Assembly: GCA_016928075.1 (NCBI GenBank)
Contig: JAFGLJ010000046.1
Location: 1-64,000, forward strand
Length of the DNA: 64,000 bases
DNA from: Bacteroidales bacterium
GTDB taxonomy: Bacteria > Bacteroidota > Bacteroidia > Bacteroidales > VadinHA17
Direction of reading: 5' to 3'
Shown here: piece after piece, positions 33,510-41,759 of the stretch
Numbering within the stretch: the stretch's first letter is position 1
Layout: every line of letters starts with the position of its first letter
Notes under the pieces: model-generated
What the model saw: the letters and a program-made list of their open reading frames with translations, nothing else
Told to the model about the DNA's origin: nothing
The model's database searches: none
Translations under genes and position numbers: made by a program

Positions 33510-35048
33510 ATGTTAGTAAAGACTTATTCAAGTGCGGTGTTTGGTATTGATGCTGCCACCGTTACAATAGAGGTAAATGTATCACAGGGTGTACGTTTCT
33601 TCCTGGTTGGTTTACCTGATATTGCCGTTAAAGAAAGTCAGCAGAGGATTGAATCCGCTCTCAGGGCAGTAGGCTTACGCTGGCCCGGCAAGCAGGTGGT
33701 AATAAATATGGCGCCTGCAGATGTCAGGAAAGAAGGTTCATCCTTTGATCTGCCGCTGGCAATAGGCATAATGGCAGCCAATGAGAAGATCATCCGGCGT
33801 GAGCTTCCTTCATTTGTCATGCTCGGTGAATTATCGCTTGACGGCACCCTCAAGCCTGTTAAGGGAATACTTCCTGTTGCCCTGAATGCCAGGAAGGAAG
33901 GTTTCACAGGGCTTATAGTGCCTTCGTCAAATGCCATGGAAGCAGCGGTGGTAGGTGGTATAAAAGTTTATGGTATGGACCACCTGGCTGATGTCATTGA
34001 CTTTTTCAACGGGATGCGGCAGTTTGATCCTGTTGAAGCGGACATTGAAGAATTATTCAGGACCACGGCCAATAAGTACGATGTGGATTTCAAGGATGTT
34101 AAGGGCCAGGAAACAGTCAAAAGGGCACTTGAGGTTGCTGCCGCCGGTGGTCATAATATTATTATGATAGGGTCACCAGGGTCGGGGAAAACAATGCTTG
34201 CGAGGAGGCTGCCTTCTATAGTCCCGCCACTTTCTATTGCCGAGGCACTGGAAACAACTAAAATACACTCGGTGGCAGGGAAGCTGGGTAATAATACATC
34301 TCTCATGACCAGACGCCCATTCAGATCGCCTCACCATACAATAAGTGATATTGCACTTGTGGGAGGTGGTTCCAATCCACAACCGGGTGAAATATCACTG
34401 GCAAATAATGGCGTGCTTTTCCTGGATGAGCTGCCCGAGTTCAAAAGAACAGTGCTCGAAGTAATGCGCCAACCCCTTGAAGACCGTACAATAACAATTT
34501 CACGTGCAAGGTTTACTGTTGATTACCCGGCAAGTTTTATGATGGTGGCAGCTATGAACCCCTGTCCCTGCGGATTTTATAACCACCCGTATAAGGAATG
34601 TGTTTGTTCCCCCGGTGTTGTGCTGAAATATCTTAACAGGATATCCGGGCCCCTGCTGGACAGGATAGATATACATATAGAAGTTGTTCCGGTGGATGTT
34701 GACAGCCTTACGGAAATAAATGCCTCAGAATCCTCGGATGTAATAAGGCAACGAGTGGTTAAAGCGCGTAAAATACAATCTGAACGCTTCAACGACCTGG
34801 AAAAGATTCACTGCAATGCACAGATGACTTCAACAATGATACATGACTTTTGCATCCTTGGAAGAGAGAGCGCTTCCATCCTTAAAAATGCCATGGATCT
34901 TCTGGGCCTTTCGGCAAGGGCCTATGACCGTATTTTGAAGGTTTCGCGTACAATAGCCGACCTGGAACAAAGCGCTAATATAGAACCGGAACATATTTCA
35001 GAAGCAATTGGTTACAGAAACCTTGACAGGGAAGGATGGGCAGGGTAA
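33510..35048 (+). CDS. yifB: YifB/ComM-family Mg-chelatase-like AAA+ ATPase
   Basis: 512 residues. N-terminal S5-like ChlI domain (FFLVGLPDIAVKESQQRIES), AAA+ core with Walker A GSPGSGKTM (Lys227) and Walker B GVLFLDELPEF, sensor region MVAAMNPCPCGF, a zinc-binding CPCGF...ECVCS cluster, and the C-terminal Mg-chelatase domain (LDRIDIHIEV, ARAYDRILKVSRTIADLE). ComM-type proteins are hexameric helicases that drive branch migration during natural transformation; a role in DNA uptake or repair is inferred. It precedes a secreted-protein gene that has its own promoter. Confidence 0.93.
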   Translation: MLVKTYSSAVFGIDAATVTIEVNVSQGVRFFLVGLPDIAVKESQQRIESALRAVGLRWPGKQVVINMAPADVRKEGSSFDLPLAIGIMAANEKIIRRELPSFVMLGELSLDGTLKPVKGILPVALNARKEGFTGLIVPSSNAMEAAVVGGIKVYGMDHLADVIDFFNGMRQFDPVEADIEELFRTTANKYDVDFKDVKGQETVKRALEVAAAGGHNIIMIGSPGSGKTMLARRLPSIVPPLSIAEALETTKIHSVAGKLGNNTSLMTRRPFRSPHHTISDIALVGGGSNPQPGEISLANNGVLFLDELPEFKRTVLEVMRQPLEDRTITISRARFTVDYPASFMMVAAMNPCPCGFYNHPYKECVCSPGVVLKYLNRISGPLLDRIDIHIEVVPVDVDSLTEINASESSDVIRQRVVKARKIQSERFNDLEKIHCNAQMTSTMIHDFCILGRESASILKNAMDLLGLSARAYDRILKVSRTIADLEQSANIEPEHISEAIGYRNLDREGWAG

Positions 35049-35055
35049 AAATTTG

Positions 35056-35063
35056 TATCTTTG
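35056..35063 (+). promoter_or_regulatory. -7 element of the secreted-protein gene after yifB
   Basis: TATCTTTG, an exact TAnnTTTG match, just after the yifB stop codon and 20 bases before the ATG at 35083. It shows that the downstream gene need not depend on the yifB transcript and that the in-frame upstream start inside yifB is wrong. Confidence 0.55.
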
Positions 35064-35082
35064 TAATCAAAAAAAACATAAC

Positions 35083-35775
35083 ATGGGACGAAAGATTTTT
35101 CTATTGTCAATGCTTACATTTTGCCTTACTTCTACAATCTTATCACAGATTAGACCGGAATTGGTTGTAGATTTAAGAAGATTACAGATAGAGTTTGAAC
35201 AGGCAAAATGCACTGAAGGGATGGGCACCCCTGTATACGAGGGTACTCCATACCTTTTAGACAGTTTTACCACTGCAAATATTATCCTGAAAGAAGGCCA
35301 GGGATATCAGGATATACCTATGAATTATAATATTCATAATGATGATTTTGAGTTTATGATAGACAGTGTAAGTTATACCCTCGGGAATAATGATATCGTG
35401 AACTACATAAACATTGATGGCAGGAATTTTTATTATATGTCCTATACCTATAATTCTGCCGAAATAAGAGGGTATCTGGAACTTATTGCTGACGGAGGTT
35501 TCAGGTTCTTTAAAAAACACAGGGTGATCTATACCGAACCACAGCAAACCACTGGTTACAAGGAAGCACAACCACCAGAATTCAGCCCGAGGAGCCCGGA
35601 TTATTTTATTGAGCTTGGAGACGGCAGCATATTGTTTTTCAATAAACTGGATGACATTGCTGATCTGGTACCCGGCGAAAGCAAGCGTATTAAAGATTAC
35701 ATAAAGGACAAGAAGCTCAAGGCCAGGAGGGAAGAGGATATTATTGAGCTTGCTGATTTTCTCAATGAGAAGTAA
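35083..35775 (+). CDS. Secreted protein of unknown function
   Basis: 230 residues from the ATG at 35083. A signal peptide (GRKIFLLSMLTFCLTSTILS) precedes a mature domain rich in beta strands (DFEFMIDSVSYTLGNNDIVN, RNFYYMSYTYNSAEIRGYLE) and a charged C-terminus (SKRIKDYIKDKKLKARREED). This is a family I recognise only as a conserved periplasmic or secreted Bacteroidota protein; no function assigned. One cysteine remains in the mature protein. A -7 element lies directly upstream. Its stop is 7 bases from that of the convergent DUF819 gene. Confidence 0.75.
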   Translation: MGRKIFLLSMLTFCLTSTILSQIRPELVVDLRRLQIEFEQAKCTEGMGTPVYEGTPYLLDSFTTANIILKEGQGYQDIPMNYNIHNDDFEFMIDSVSYTLGNNDIVNYINIDGRNFYYMSYTYNSAEIRGYLELIADGGFRFFKKHRVIYTEPQQTTGYKEAQPPEFSPRSPDYFIELGDGSILFFNKLDDIADLVPGESKRIKDYIKDKKLKARREEDIIELADFLNEK

Positions 35776-35782
35776 GTCATCC

Positions 35783-36937
35783 TCAGCGTAAGAGATAAGC
35801 AATAAAAACCCCCAGGTAGTTACCCACTGCGTAACCGGCTATACCCACTATCAGGCCGGTCAGTATCACATCCCTGTTTTTCAGTGCTCCTGCCACAACC
35901 GGAACGAATGGTGGTGAGCAGATAAGGGCACTACCGGATATAATAACCGTGTCGGCGTCGATCTTGAAAAACCTTGCAAGAAAGGCATGCAGGAAATGAG
36001 AACCGAACATTGCAAGGGCTACGTACCAGAAAAGGTTAAAAGATATGTCAACCAGCTGCCTGACATCGGCCATGGAAGATACAACAACGCAGAAGATCAG
36101 TATAATATACATTCCTGCCTGGAAGGTCTTCTTAATTCTATTGATTTTTTTAATAAATGAGGCAGCTATGCCAAATGTTGTTATCAGCAATATAATTGCA
36201 GCTGTTGAAAACTCCTCGGGGAATAATGTGCTTAAGCCATAACTTGTTGCAAAAATGAATATTGACAGACCGAAAGCACCCAGCATGGGGAAAAATGTTT
36301 TTTTCCTGAAAAAACCCTCATATGATTCATACTCTTCTTCAAGGTTCAGTTTACCTACTTTTATATCCCCTGTTTCGGGGGCTTTGAAAGGTTCAAGAAA
36401 AAGCAAAAATACCCTCTGTCCTACTGAAAGTATAAATATCAGGTATATAGCTCCCAGTGCTACTTCATAAGTATGGGTCATGAGGTATACCTCGGTATCA
36501 ACATTAAGGGCCGTTTTCATTGCAGCCATATTGGGTGTCCCACCCGTGTATATCCCTGTCAGCATCCCCGCAACTTTCCATATTTCATCTATGCTGCCCT
36601 TGAATATCCAATATCCCAGTAATATAAAGGCAACTACTGTGAACAGGCCAAGAAGTAATGATTTTATAGCCGAGCCTGCATGTACAAGCCATTTTTTCAC
36701 ATCCATTGAAAACAGGATTAGTGGAAGGGCCAGAGGAACCGTGAGCTGTGTCAACCAGTCCTGGTATTCATAGGCACTTTCGGGCAGTATGCCAATATTT
36801 CCTACTATAGCTCCAAGAACGTAACATATCAGTACAGCACCAATCTTTTTAACGGCAGAGTATTTGCCTTCCAGGAATATTACCAGCACCGGTGCCAGAA
36901 GGAAAAAGGCTAGCATAAGGATAATCTGGATACTCAT
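35783..36937 (-). CDS. DUF819-family integral membrane protein
   Basis: 384 residues with about 11 membrane segments and one longer cytoplasmic loop (about 195-225, KVGKLNLEEEYESYEGFFRK). Motifs typical of DUF819: GMLTGIYTGGTPNMAAMKTA in the first half and SGSALICSPPFVPVVAGALK in the second, an internal two-fold arrangement like that of secondary transporters. The substrate is unknown. Monocistronic, with a 382-base gap upstream shared with the divergent SiaB-like gene. Confidence 0.85.
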   Translation of the reverse strand: MSIQIILMLAFFLLAPVLVIFLEGKYSAVKKIGAVLICYVLGAIVGNIGILPESAYEYQDWLTQLTVPLALPLILFSMDVKKWLVHAGSAIKSLLLGLFTVVAFILLGYWIFKGSIDEIWKVAGMLTGIYTGGTPNMAAMKTALNVDTEVYLMTHTYEVALGAIYLIFILSVGQRVFLLFLEPFKAPETGDIKVGKLNLEEEYESYEGFFRKKTFFPMLGAFGLSIFIFATSYGLSTLFPEEFSTAAIILLITTFGIAASFIKKINRIKKTFQAGMYIILIFCVVVSSMADVRQLVDISFNLFWYVALAMFGSHFLHAFLARFFKIDADTVIISGSALICSPPFVPVVAGALKNRDVILTGLIVGIAGYAVGNYLGVFIAYLLR

Positions 36938-37319
36938 AATTCAGGTTTTAATTAATATCAGGATTAACAGATTCTGGGGAGGGCTATTATTTATTAGCTG
37001 CTTCAAAATATGAAGTTTCCAAAAAATTTCCGGGAAAGATAAGAAAAAAAATGAAACAGGAATGTGACAAATTTATAATGCCTTTGAACAAAACCAAAGA
37101 ACAGATGTTACTTATGAGAACATCCTAGCGCGGAGAGTGCGTTTTATCATCTTTTGGGTTTGAAGATTTAACATTGGTTCAATTTATATCTCCGCTTTGT
37201 CAGGATGTTTTATTTTTCCTTTTGGTTGAGCAGTGCGTATTAATTTTTTCTTACTTTTATTACCTTGTAAAACTCCTGCTTTGCTCACATTTTTTTGAGC
37301 CTATAACACGGCACAACCG
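36938..37319. other. Divergent gap with weak promoter signals only
   Basis: 382 bases between the DUF819 and tandem SiaB-like genes. AT-rich near both genes. TTACTTTTA near 37251-37259 with an upstream TTG at 37226-37228 is a poor -7/-33 pair (spacing 23). A 25-codon frame at 37050 has no support. No repeats of the word-array type and no RNA structure that I recognise. Confidence 0.45.
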
Positions 37320-38435
37320 ATGGAGCTTGTAAGAAAGATAAGACATATCATGATGGACGACCACCTGATTTTCGTATACAGGGGTGTTGTGACAAACCAG
37401 AATTCCGAAGCCTTATTAAGACTCCTTGAAAATGAAATGGAACATTCAGACTTTGGATTTACCGGTAGAAAAAGGCTGTTCATGTTTGTCCTGGAAAGCC
37501 TGCAGAATGTTAGCAGGCATATAAACAGTTCAGAGCATGCCGGGATGTCCCTCGTTATATACTCAAAGAATAATTCTGGTTACACCGTTACAACAGGAAA
37601 TGTGATAACCAATGATGATGAACGGGAACTCAGAGAACAACTAGAACTGCTTAATTCACTTGAACCGGATGAAATCAGGGCCCTCTACCGTAAAAGGTTA
37701 AGCTCAACTACATTGAGTGATAAAGGAGGAGCAGGCCTGGGATTGATAGAAATGGCAAAGAAGACCGGTAACAGGTTAGATTTTGACTTTATAAGGATAG
37801 ATGAAAACTTGCTTTATTTTATACTGAGTAAATCGGTGGATAACGATGGCCAGGGTATGAATGAGGGGCAGCAGAAAACATTTTTCAAAGGTGATAATAT
37901 AATGAGGCTGGAAAGAATGATGGCAGATAATAACATAGGAATGGCCTGGTCAGGGCGTCTTTATGGCGATATAGAAAGACAGGTGCTGTCTTTAACCGAA
38001 GCAAGAATGTATGAGGAAGATATTGGGCTCAAGGTGCAGCGTAAAATATTCAGCATCATGGTTGAATGCCTTCAGAACATTTCAAAGTATAATCCGGGAT
38101 TCGATATTGAGGAGGAACTGGGCAAGCCCGTGGCAATGATCGTTACCGAAAAGAACGGGATGCGACTTATAACCGGCAATATAATTAGAAAGAGCAGGGT
38201 ACCTACACTAAGGGATAAGCTTAAAATGGTGAACAGGTACGATAAAAAAGGACTTAAAGAATTATACAGGATTTCTCTTGCAGGGGATGAGGTCAAACCG
38301 GAAAATACGGGAATCCTTGGGCTTATTGATATTGCACGAAAATCAGGTCATAAACTGGAGTATGATTTTGAAGAAGTGAATGAAGACTATTCCTATTACG
38401 TACTGAGTGTCTTTGTTGAACTCAGTGATAGTTGA
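37320..38435 (+). CDS. Tandem SiaB-like (DUF6272) kinase-fold protein
   Basis: 371 residues made of two homologous halves of about 185 residues, where family members normally have one. Half 1 (about 1-187) has the N-box FVLESLQNVSRH and the glycine loop GGAGLGLIEMAKKTGNRLDF. Half 2 (about 195-371) has IMVECLQNISKY and NTGILGLIDIARKSGHKLEY. Both keep the Glu-x-x-x-Asn core of the GHKL fold; half 2 has a poorer glycine loop. SiaB phosphorylates the small protein SiaC in the Pseudomonas SiaABCD pathway. No SiaC/DUF1987, SiaA-type phosphatase or cyclase gene is nearby. The 3' end overlaps convergent lpxH by 14 bases. Confidence 0.82.
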   Translation: MELVRKIRHIMMDDHLIFVYRGVVTNQNSEALLRLLENEMEHSDFGFTGRKRLFMFVLESLQNVSRHINSSEHAGMSLVIYSKNNSGYTVTTGNVITNDDERELREQLELLNSLEPDEIRALYRKRLSSTTLSDKGGAGLGLIEMAKKTGNRLDFDFIRIDENLLYFILSKSVDNDGQGMNEGQQKTFFKGDNIMRLERMMADNNIGMAWSGRLYGDIERQVLSLTEARMYEEDIGLKVQRKIFSIMVECLQNISKYNPGFDIEEELGKPVAMIVTEKNGMRLITGNIIRKSRVPTLRDKLKMVNRYDKKGLKELYRISLAGDEVKPENTGILGLIDIARKSGHKLEYDFEEVNEDYSYYVLSVFVELSDS

Positions 38436-39177
38436 AGTCGTGCATAACAGCTTTTCCTCCGTCCCAGCTCACATAGCATGGGGCATTGAACCAGTTCCCG
38501 AGAAAGAAAATTCTCACTCCTTTATTGCCTATATCATATTCGAGTGCTATATGTCTGTGCCCGAAAATAAAATAATCAACTTGATGTGACTCTAAAACAT
38601 GTCTGGCATGTCTTACAAGTGGTTCGTTATTTTCACCACTGAATTTTCCTGCATATTCTTTTGCCAGCCTGCTATGACTTGTCCACCTGTGTGCTATAGC
38701 AAGCCCTATTCGGGGGTGAAGGGAAGAATACATCTTCCTGAGTATCCTGTTCCTGAAGAGCCAGAGGAGTACCTTATAGGATTTATCCCTCGTTCCCAGT
38801 CCCTCACCATGGGCTATATAAAATTTCTTCCCAAGCAATTCAGTATATAACGGTTTGGTATGTAATATCATACCGCACTCTTTTGAAAGATAATCCCCAA
38901 TCCACATATCATGATTACCGGTAAAGAAATGGATTTCCAAACCACTGTCGGTTAGTTCAGATATTGTACCCATGAACCTGGTAAAACCCTTGGGAACAAC
39001 TGACTTATATTCCCACCAGAAATCAAAAATATCTCCCACCAGGTATATGGCTGAAGCTGTATCTGCAATTGACCTGAGCCATTTTACGACATGCTTCTCC
39101 CTTGCCATAGGATCCATCACGGCTTCCAGTCCAAGGTGAAAATCAGATGCAAAATATATTTTCTTCTCTTCTTTCAC
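38422..39177 (-). CDS. lpxH: UDP-2,3-diacylglucosamine diphosphatase (LpxH type)
   Basis: 251 residues. Calcineurin-fold metallophosphoesterase with all metal motifs: FASDFHLGLE (DxH), GDIFDFWWEY (GD), FFTGNHDMWIGDYL (GNHD), AHGEGLGTRDK (H) and FGHRHIALEY (GHxH). LpxH hydrolyses UDP-2,3-diacylglucosamine to lipid X in lipid A synthesis at the inner-membrane face. Third gene of a minus-strand run behind two DUF4369/TlpA genes, 6 bases after the second. Its tail overlaps the convergent SiaB-like gene. Confidence 0.9.
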   Translation of the reverse strand: MKEEKKIYFASDFHLGLEAVMDPMAREKHVVKWLRSIADTASAIYLVGDIFDFWWEYKSVVPKGFTRFMGTISELTDSGLEIHFFTGNHDMWIGDYLSKECGMILHTKPLYTELLGKKFYIAHGEGLGTRDKSYKVLLWLFRNRILRKMYSSLHPRIGLAIAHRWTSHSRLAKEYAGKFSGENNEPLVRHARHVLESHQVDYFIFGHRHIALEYDIGNKGVRIFFLGNWFNAPCYVSWDGGKAVMHDFNYH

Positions 39178-39183
39178 TACCCT

Positions 39184-40344
39184 TCAGTCAAAAATCTGTC
39201 CAAGCTTAATTCGCAGGGATCTTCCGAAAAGGTCCTTCGCGATTATATCACCGTTCATGTCGAACAGGTAATTCGCAGGAAGGCTTGTTACATTGAACAT
39301 CCTTGCTGTCACAGGATTTGAGGGATCATCTTCCCTGACGTTTACCCATGGAAGTTCATCGAATCTCACTGAATTTTTCCACAGTGATTCGTCGCTATCC
39401 AGGTTCACCTGGTAAATCTCAAAACCTCTGTTATGGTATAGCTCGTACATCTGTTTCAGAAACAGGTTGTTGGAGATACATTCCTTTGATTCAGCTGACC
39501 AGAAGCTCAGCAGCACATAGCTATCCTTCATAAGGCCTGAAAGACTCACTCTTTCACCGTTCAGATCCGGCAGATTGGCATCAAGGCTCACAGGGGTAAG
39601 CTCCTCAGCTGCCCTTGATATCCGGTTCATATACATACGGTTTATTTCATCATCGAGGTTTTCCTTCAGGCTTTTGGTAAGTGAAATACCCGGGTAGTAT
39701 TTGCCCAGGCTGTCAGATACCAGTTTCAGGTACTGCAGGTCGCGCTGCTGGTATAATACATAGGTGTTTTCGTTTACTTTCTGGTAAAGAGCTTTAATAG
39801 CTGAAAGCTTGCTCAGGTTATCAAGTATAAATGCAATATTGTGTTTTCTCTGTTCGTTAAGCGTCCTTGTATATTCCTGCTCAATTTCGGAAACCTTTTC
39901 AGGATTATCTCCTTTTTCAATTATTGCCTGGTATTCAGTACTCAATGAATCAAGAATGATGATAGTCTGACCGAGTTTCTTATCAAGCATCCTTATTTTT
40001 TCAGATTCCTCTGAGCCTTCAACGGTATAGTCATTTTGCAGCCTCTTTCCCCTGAACTCAAGGTTTATTCTGTCTCCCGGTTCGGCAACAACAGTAACAA
40101 ATTCGTTATTATCGAACCCCAGGGTGTAAAATACCGGTTCCGGATTTTCTATCTTGATTTTAAATTTACCGTACCTGTTAATCCTGACAGAATCCACAAA
40201 TACCGGATTATTCAGATTAACACTGTTCAAATACAGATATTCACGAATATTACCCTGACATTTGCCTGATATTATTAGACTTTTTTCATCATTGCAGGCG
40301 AGAGTTAATAAAATTAACAGGACAAAAAATACTGTTTTCTTCAT
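39184..40344 (-). CDS. DUF4369-thioredoxin-fold lipoprotein lacking the CXXC
   Basis: 386 residues. Lipoprotein signal with LTLAC lipobox (Cys17). An N-terminal DUF4369 domain (about 25-120, ISGKCQGNIREYLYLNSVNL), a helical middle, and a C-terminal TlpA/AhpC-type thioredoxin domain. Where the paralogue immediately upstream has WCAPC, this protein has ESKEC: Ser286 replaces the first Cys and only Cys289 remains. A normal thiol-disulfide reaction is therefore unlikely; a binding, chaperone or single-Cys role is possible. The two proteins align residue by residue (FEIYQV[NS]LD), so they come from a tandem duplication. Gap to the upstream gene 29 bases, to lpxH 6. Confidence 0.87.
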   Translation of the reverse strand: MKKTVFFVLLILLTLACNDEKSLIISGKCQGNIREYLYLNSVNLNNPVFVDSVRINRYGKFKIKIENPEPVFYTLGFDNNEFVTVVAEPGDRINLEFRGKRLQNDYTVEGSEESEKIRMLDKKLGQTIIILDSLSTEYQAIIEKGDNPEKVSEIEQEYTRTLNEQRKHNIAFILDNLSKLSAIKALYQKVNENTYVLYQQRDLQYLKLVSDSLGKYYPGISLTKSLKENLDDEINRMYMNRISRAAEELTPVSLDANLPDLNGERVSLSGLMKDSYVLLSFWSAESKECISNNLFLKQMYELYHNRGFEIYQVNLDSDESLWKNSVRFDELPWVNVREDDPSNPVTARMFNVTSLPANYLFDMNGDIIAKDLFGRSLRIKLGQIFD

Positions 40345-40373
40345 GCATCAGGATATTATTATCGAAAGAAGGC

Positions 40374-41537
40374 TTATTCAAAAATTTCAGAAAGTTTTCT
40401 TGTCAGATCTTCTCCCCTCAGGTTAGTTGCCATTATCCTGCCATCGGTATCCAGCAGGTAATTGGCTGGAATGGATTCAATACCGTATAAAGGCACCACT
40501 GAAGAACTCCAGAATTTTAGATCGCTGACATGTATCCAGTCTCCAATTTTATCTTCTTTTATGCCGTTTAGCCATGCTTCCCTCGTCTGATCAAGTGACA
40601 CCTGGTATATTTCAAATCCTTTCTGCTTGTATATCTTATATAATTCCACAAGGTGAGGATTTTCCGTTCTGCAAGGAGCACACCATGCTGCCCAGAAATC
40701 GAGTAAAACATATTGACCCCTGGTTGAAGATAGTCTTATGGTGTCACCTTCAGGACCGGGCAGTGCTATATCAGGAGCAATAGCACCAATACCTGTTTTA
40801 GCCGTCCTGGCAGCCTCCGCGTCAAGGTTTGCAATAAGTGTCTCCATTTGACTATGCAGGGTTTTAACAGGTTCAGATTCTGGATAAAGAGCAAAAAGGG
40901 TTGAATCAACCCGTTTATAATAATCAAGATCTTTATCAATATTCAGGATATAGACCTGTGGTGTAATCTGCTTGTACAGGGCAATAAGACTAACCATTGA
41001 TTCAATATTCTCATCGATAAAGTCTCTGGTATATTCATTCATGTCGTTTAATATGACATGCGCCCGGGCGTCCAGTTCATTCATAACCTGTTCAAGATCG
41101 GGACTGTCAATATTTTCTTCGTATATCTGACTCAGCTTTTGTAATTCTTTCATAGCTTCCTGTAACCTTAGGTCATACTCTATCATTTTAGCAGTACCTT
41201 CGGATCCTTCAACGTCTGCAGTATAACCAAGGGAGTCCGCATTAGCTGTAAGGGTCATATTCTCACCGGGTTCAACAAGCGTGGTCAGAAAATTTGATTC
41301 TGTCATTCTCAGTAAAAAGAACTCAGGGTATTCAATCTCACCTGAAAATTCAAATGAGCCGTCATCGCTTATCATGACAGAGTCATAAGGCTCAAGGTTC
41401 ATTCCCCCCAGTTTATCAAGGTATATGAAAGTACCCGGACTGGCACCATCCAGTTCGCCACTGATCCTAAATTTCTGATCCCCACAACCTGCGAACAGTA
41501 TAGCAAGAATGAAGAGAGCGGTAGTTTTTCTAATCAT
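40374..41537 (-). CDS. TlpA-type thiol-disulfide oxidoreductase lipoprotein with DUF4369
   Basis: 387 residues. Lipoprotein signal with lipobox ILFAGC (Cys18). DUF4369 domain (FRISGELDGASPGTFIYLDK), helical linker, then thioredoxin-fold domain with active site WCAPC (Cys286, Cys289) and the cis-Pro region ESIPANYLLDTDGRI. It likely reduces disulfides in the periplasm, for cytochrome c maturation or another client. First gene of a three-gene run with its CXXC-less paralogue and lpxH. A TAACTTTG -7 element lies upstream (41590-41597). Confidence 0.9.
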   Translation of the reverse strand: MIRKTTALFILAILFAGCGDQKFRISGELDGASPGTFIYLDKLGGMNLEPYDSVMISDDGSFEFSGEIEYPEFFLLRMTESNFLTTLVEPGENMTLTANADSLGYTADVEGSEGTAKMIEYDLRLQEAMKELQKLSQIYEENIDSPDLEQVMNELDARAHVILNDMNEYTRDFIDENIESMVSLIALYKQITPQVYILNIDKDLDYYKRVDSTLFALYPESEPVKTLHSQMETLIANLDAEAARTAKTGIGAIAPDIALPGPEGDTIRLSSTRGQYVLLDFWAAWCAPCRTENPHLVELYKIYKQKGFEIYQVSLDQTREAWLNGIKEDKIGDWIHVSDLKFWSSSVVPLYGIESIPANYLLDTDGRIMATNLRGEDLTRKLSEIFE

Positions 41538-41589
41538 TTTATAAAGTTTTAAAAATAATGCAGTTAAAAAATAAACGTTTATATTGCTG

Positions 41590-41597
41590 CAAAGTTA
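41590..41597 (-). promoter_or_regulatory. -7 element of the TlpA-TlpA-lpxH transcript
   Basis: On the minus strand TAACTTTG, an exact TAnnTTTG match, about 53 bases before the ATG at 41537. No clear -33 TTG at 19-21 bases. Confidence 0.5.
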
Positions 41598-41667
41598 TAC
41601 TTTTGCGTGATAAAACAGCAGTGATAGGATTTTTTCACTTAAATGTTTATACAAAAGAAGTTATAAT

Positions 41668-41675
41668 TAACTTTG
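41668..41675 (+). promoter_or_regulatory. -7 element of the glycogen operon
   Basis: TAACTTTG, an exact TAnnTTTG match, with a weak TTTA at 41646-41649 in -33 position (18 bases). It would start a leader of about 80 bases before the debranching-enzyme ATG at 41760. Confidence 0.55.
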
Positions 41676-41759
41676 TACTCCGGTTTTCAATACAATCAGG
41701 GTATTGAGGAAAGGGGAAAACCCGGTTACACAGATTGATATTAATATTCTATTTATCAT

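Noticed and set aside
35257-35802. 181-codon minus-strand frame over the secreted-protein gene
   Set aside because: The plus-strand gene has a promoter element and a signal peptide; the minus frame overlaps the DUF819 C-terminus and has no such support.
37050-37127. 25-codon frame in the DUF819/SiaB-like divergent gap
   Set aside because: No start context, no conservation evidence and no promoter; length is within chance for AT-rich DNA.
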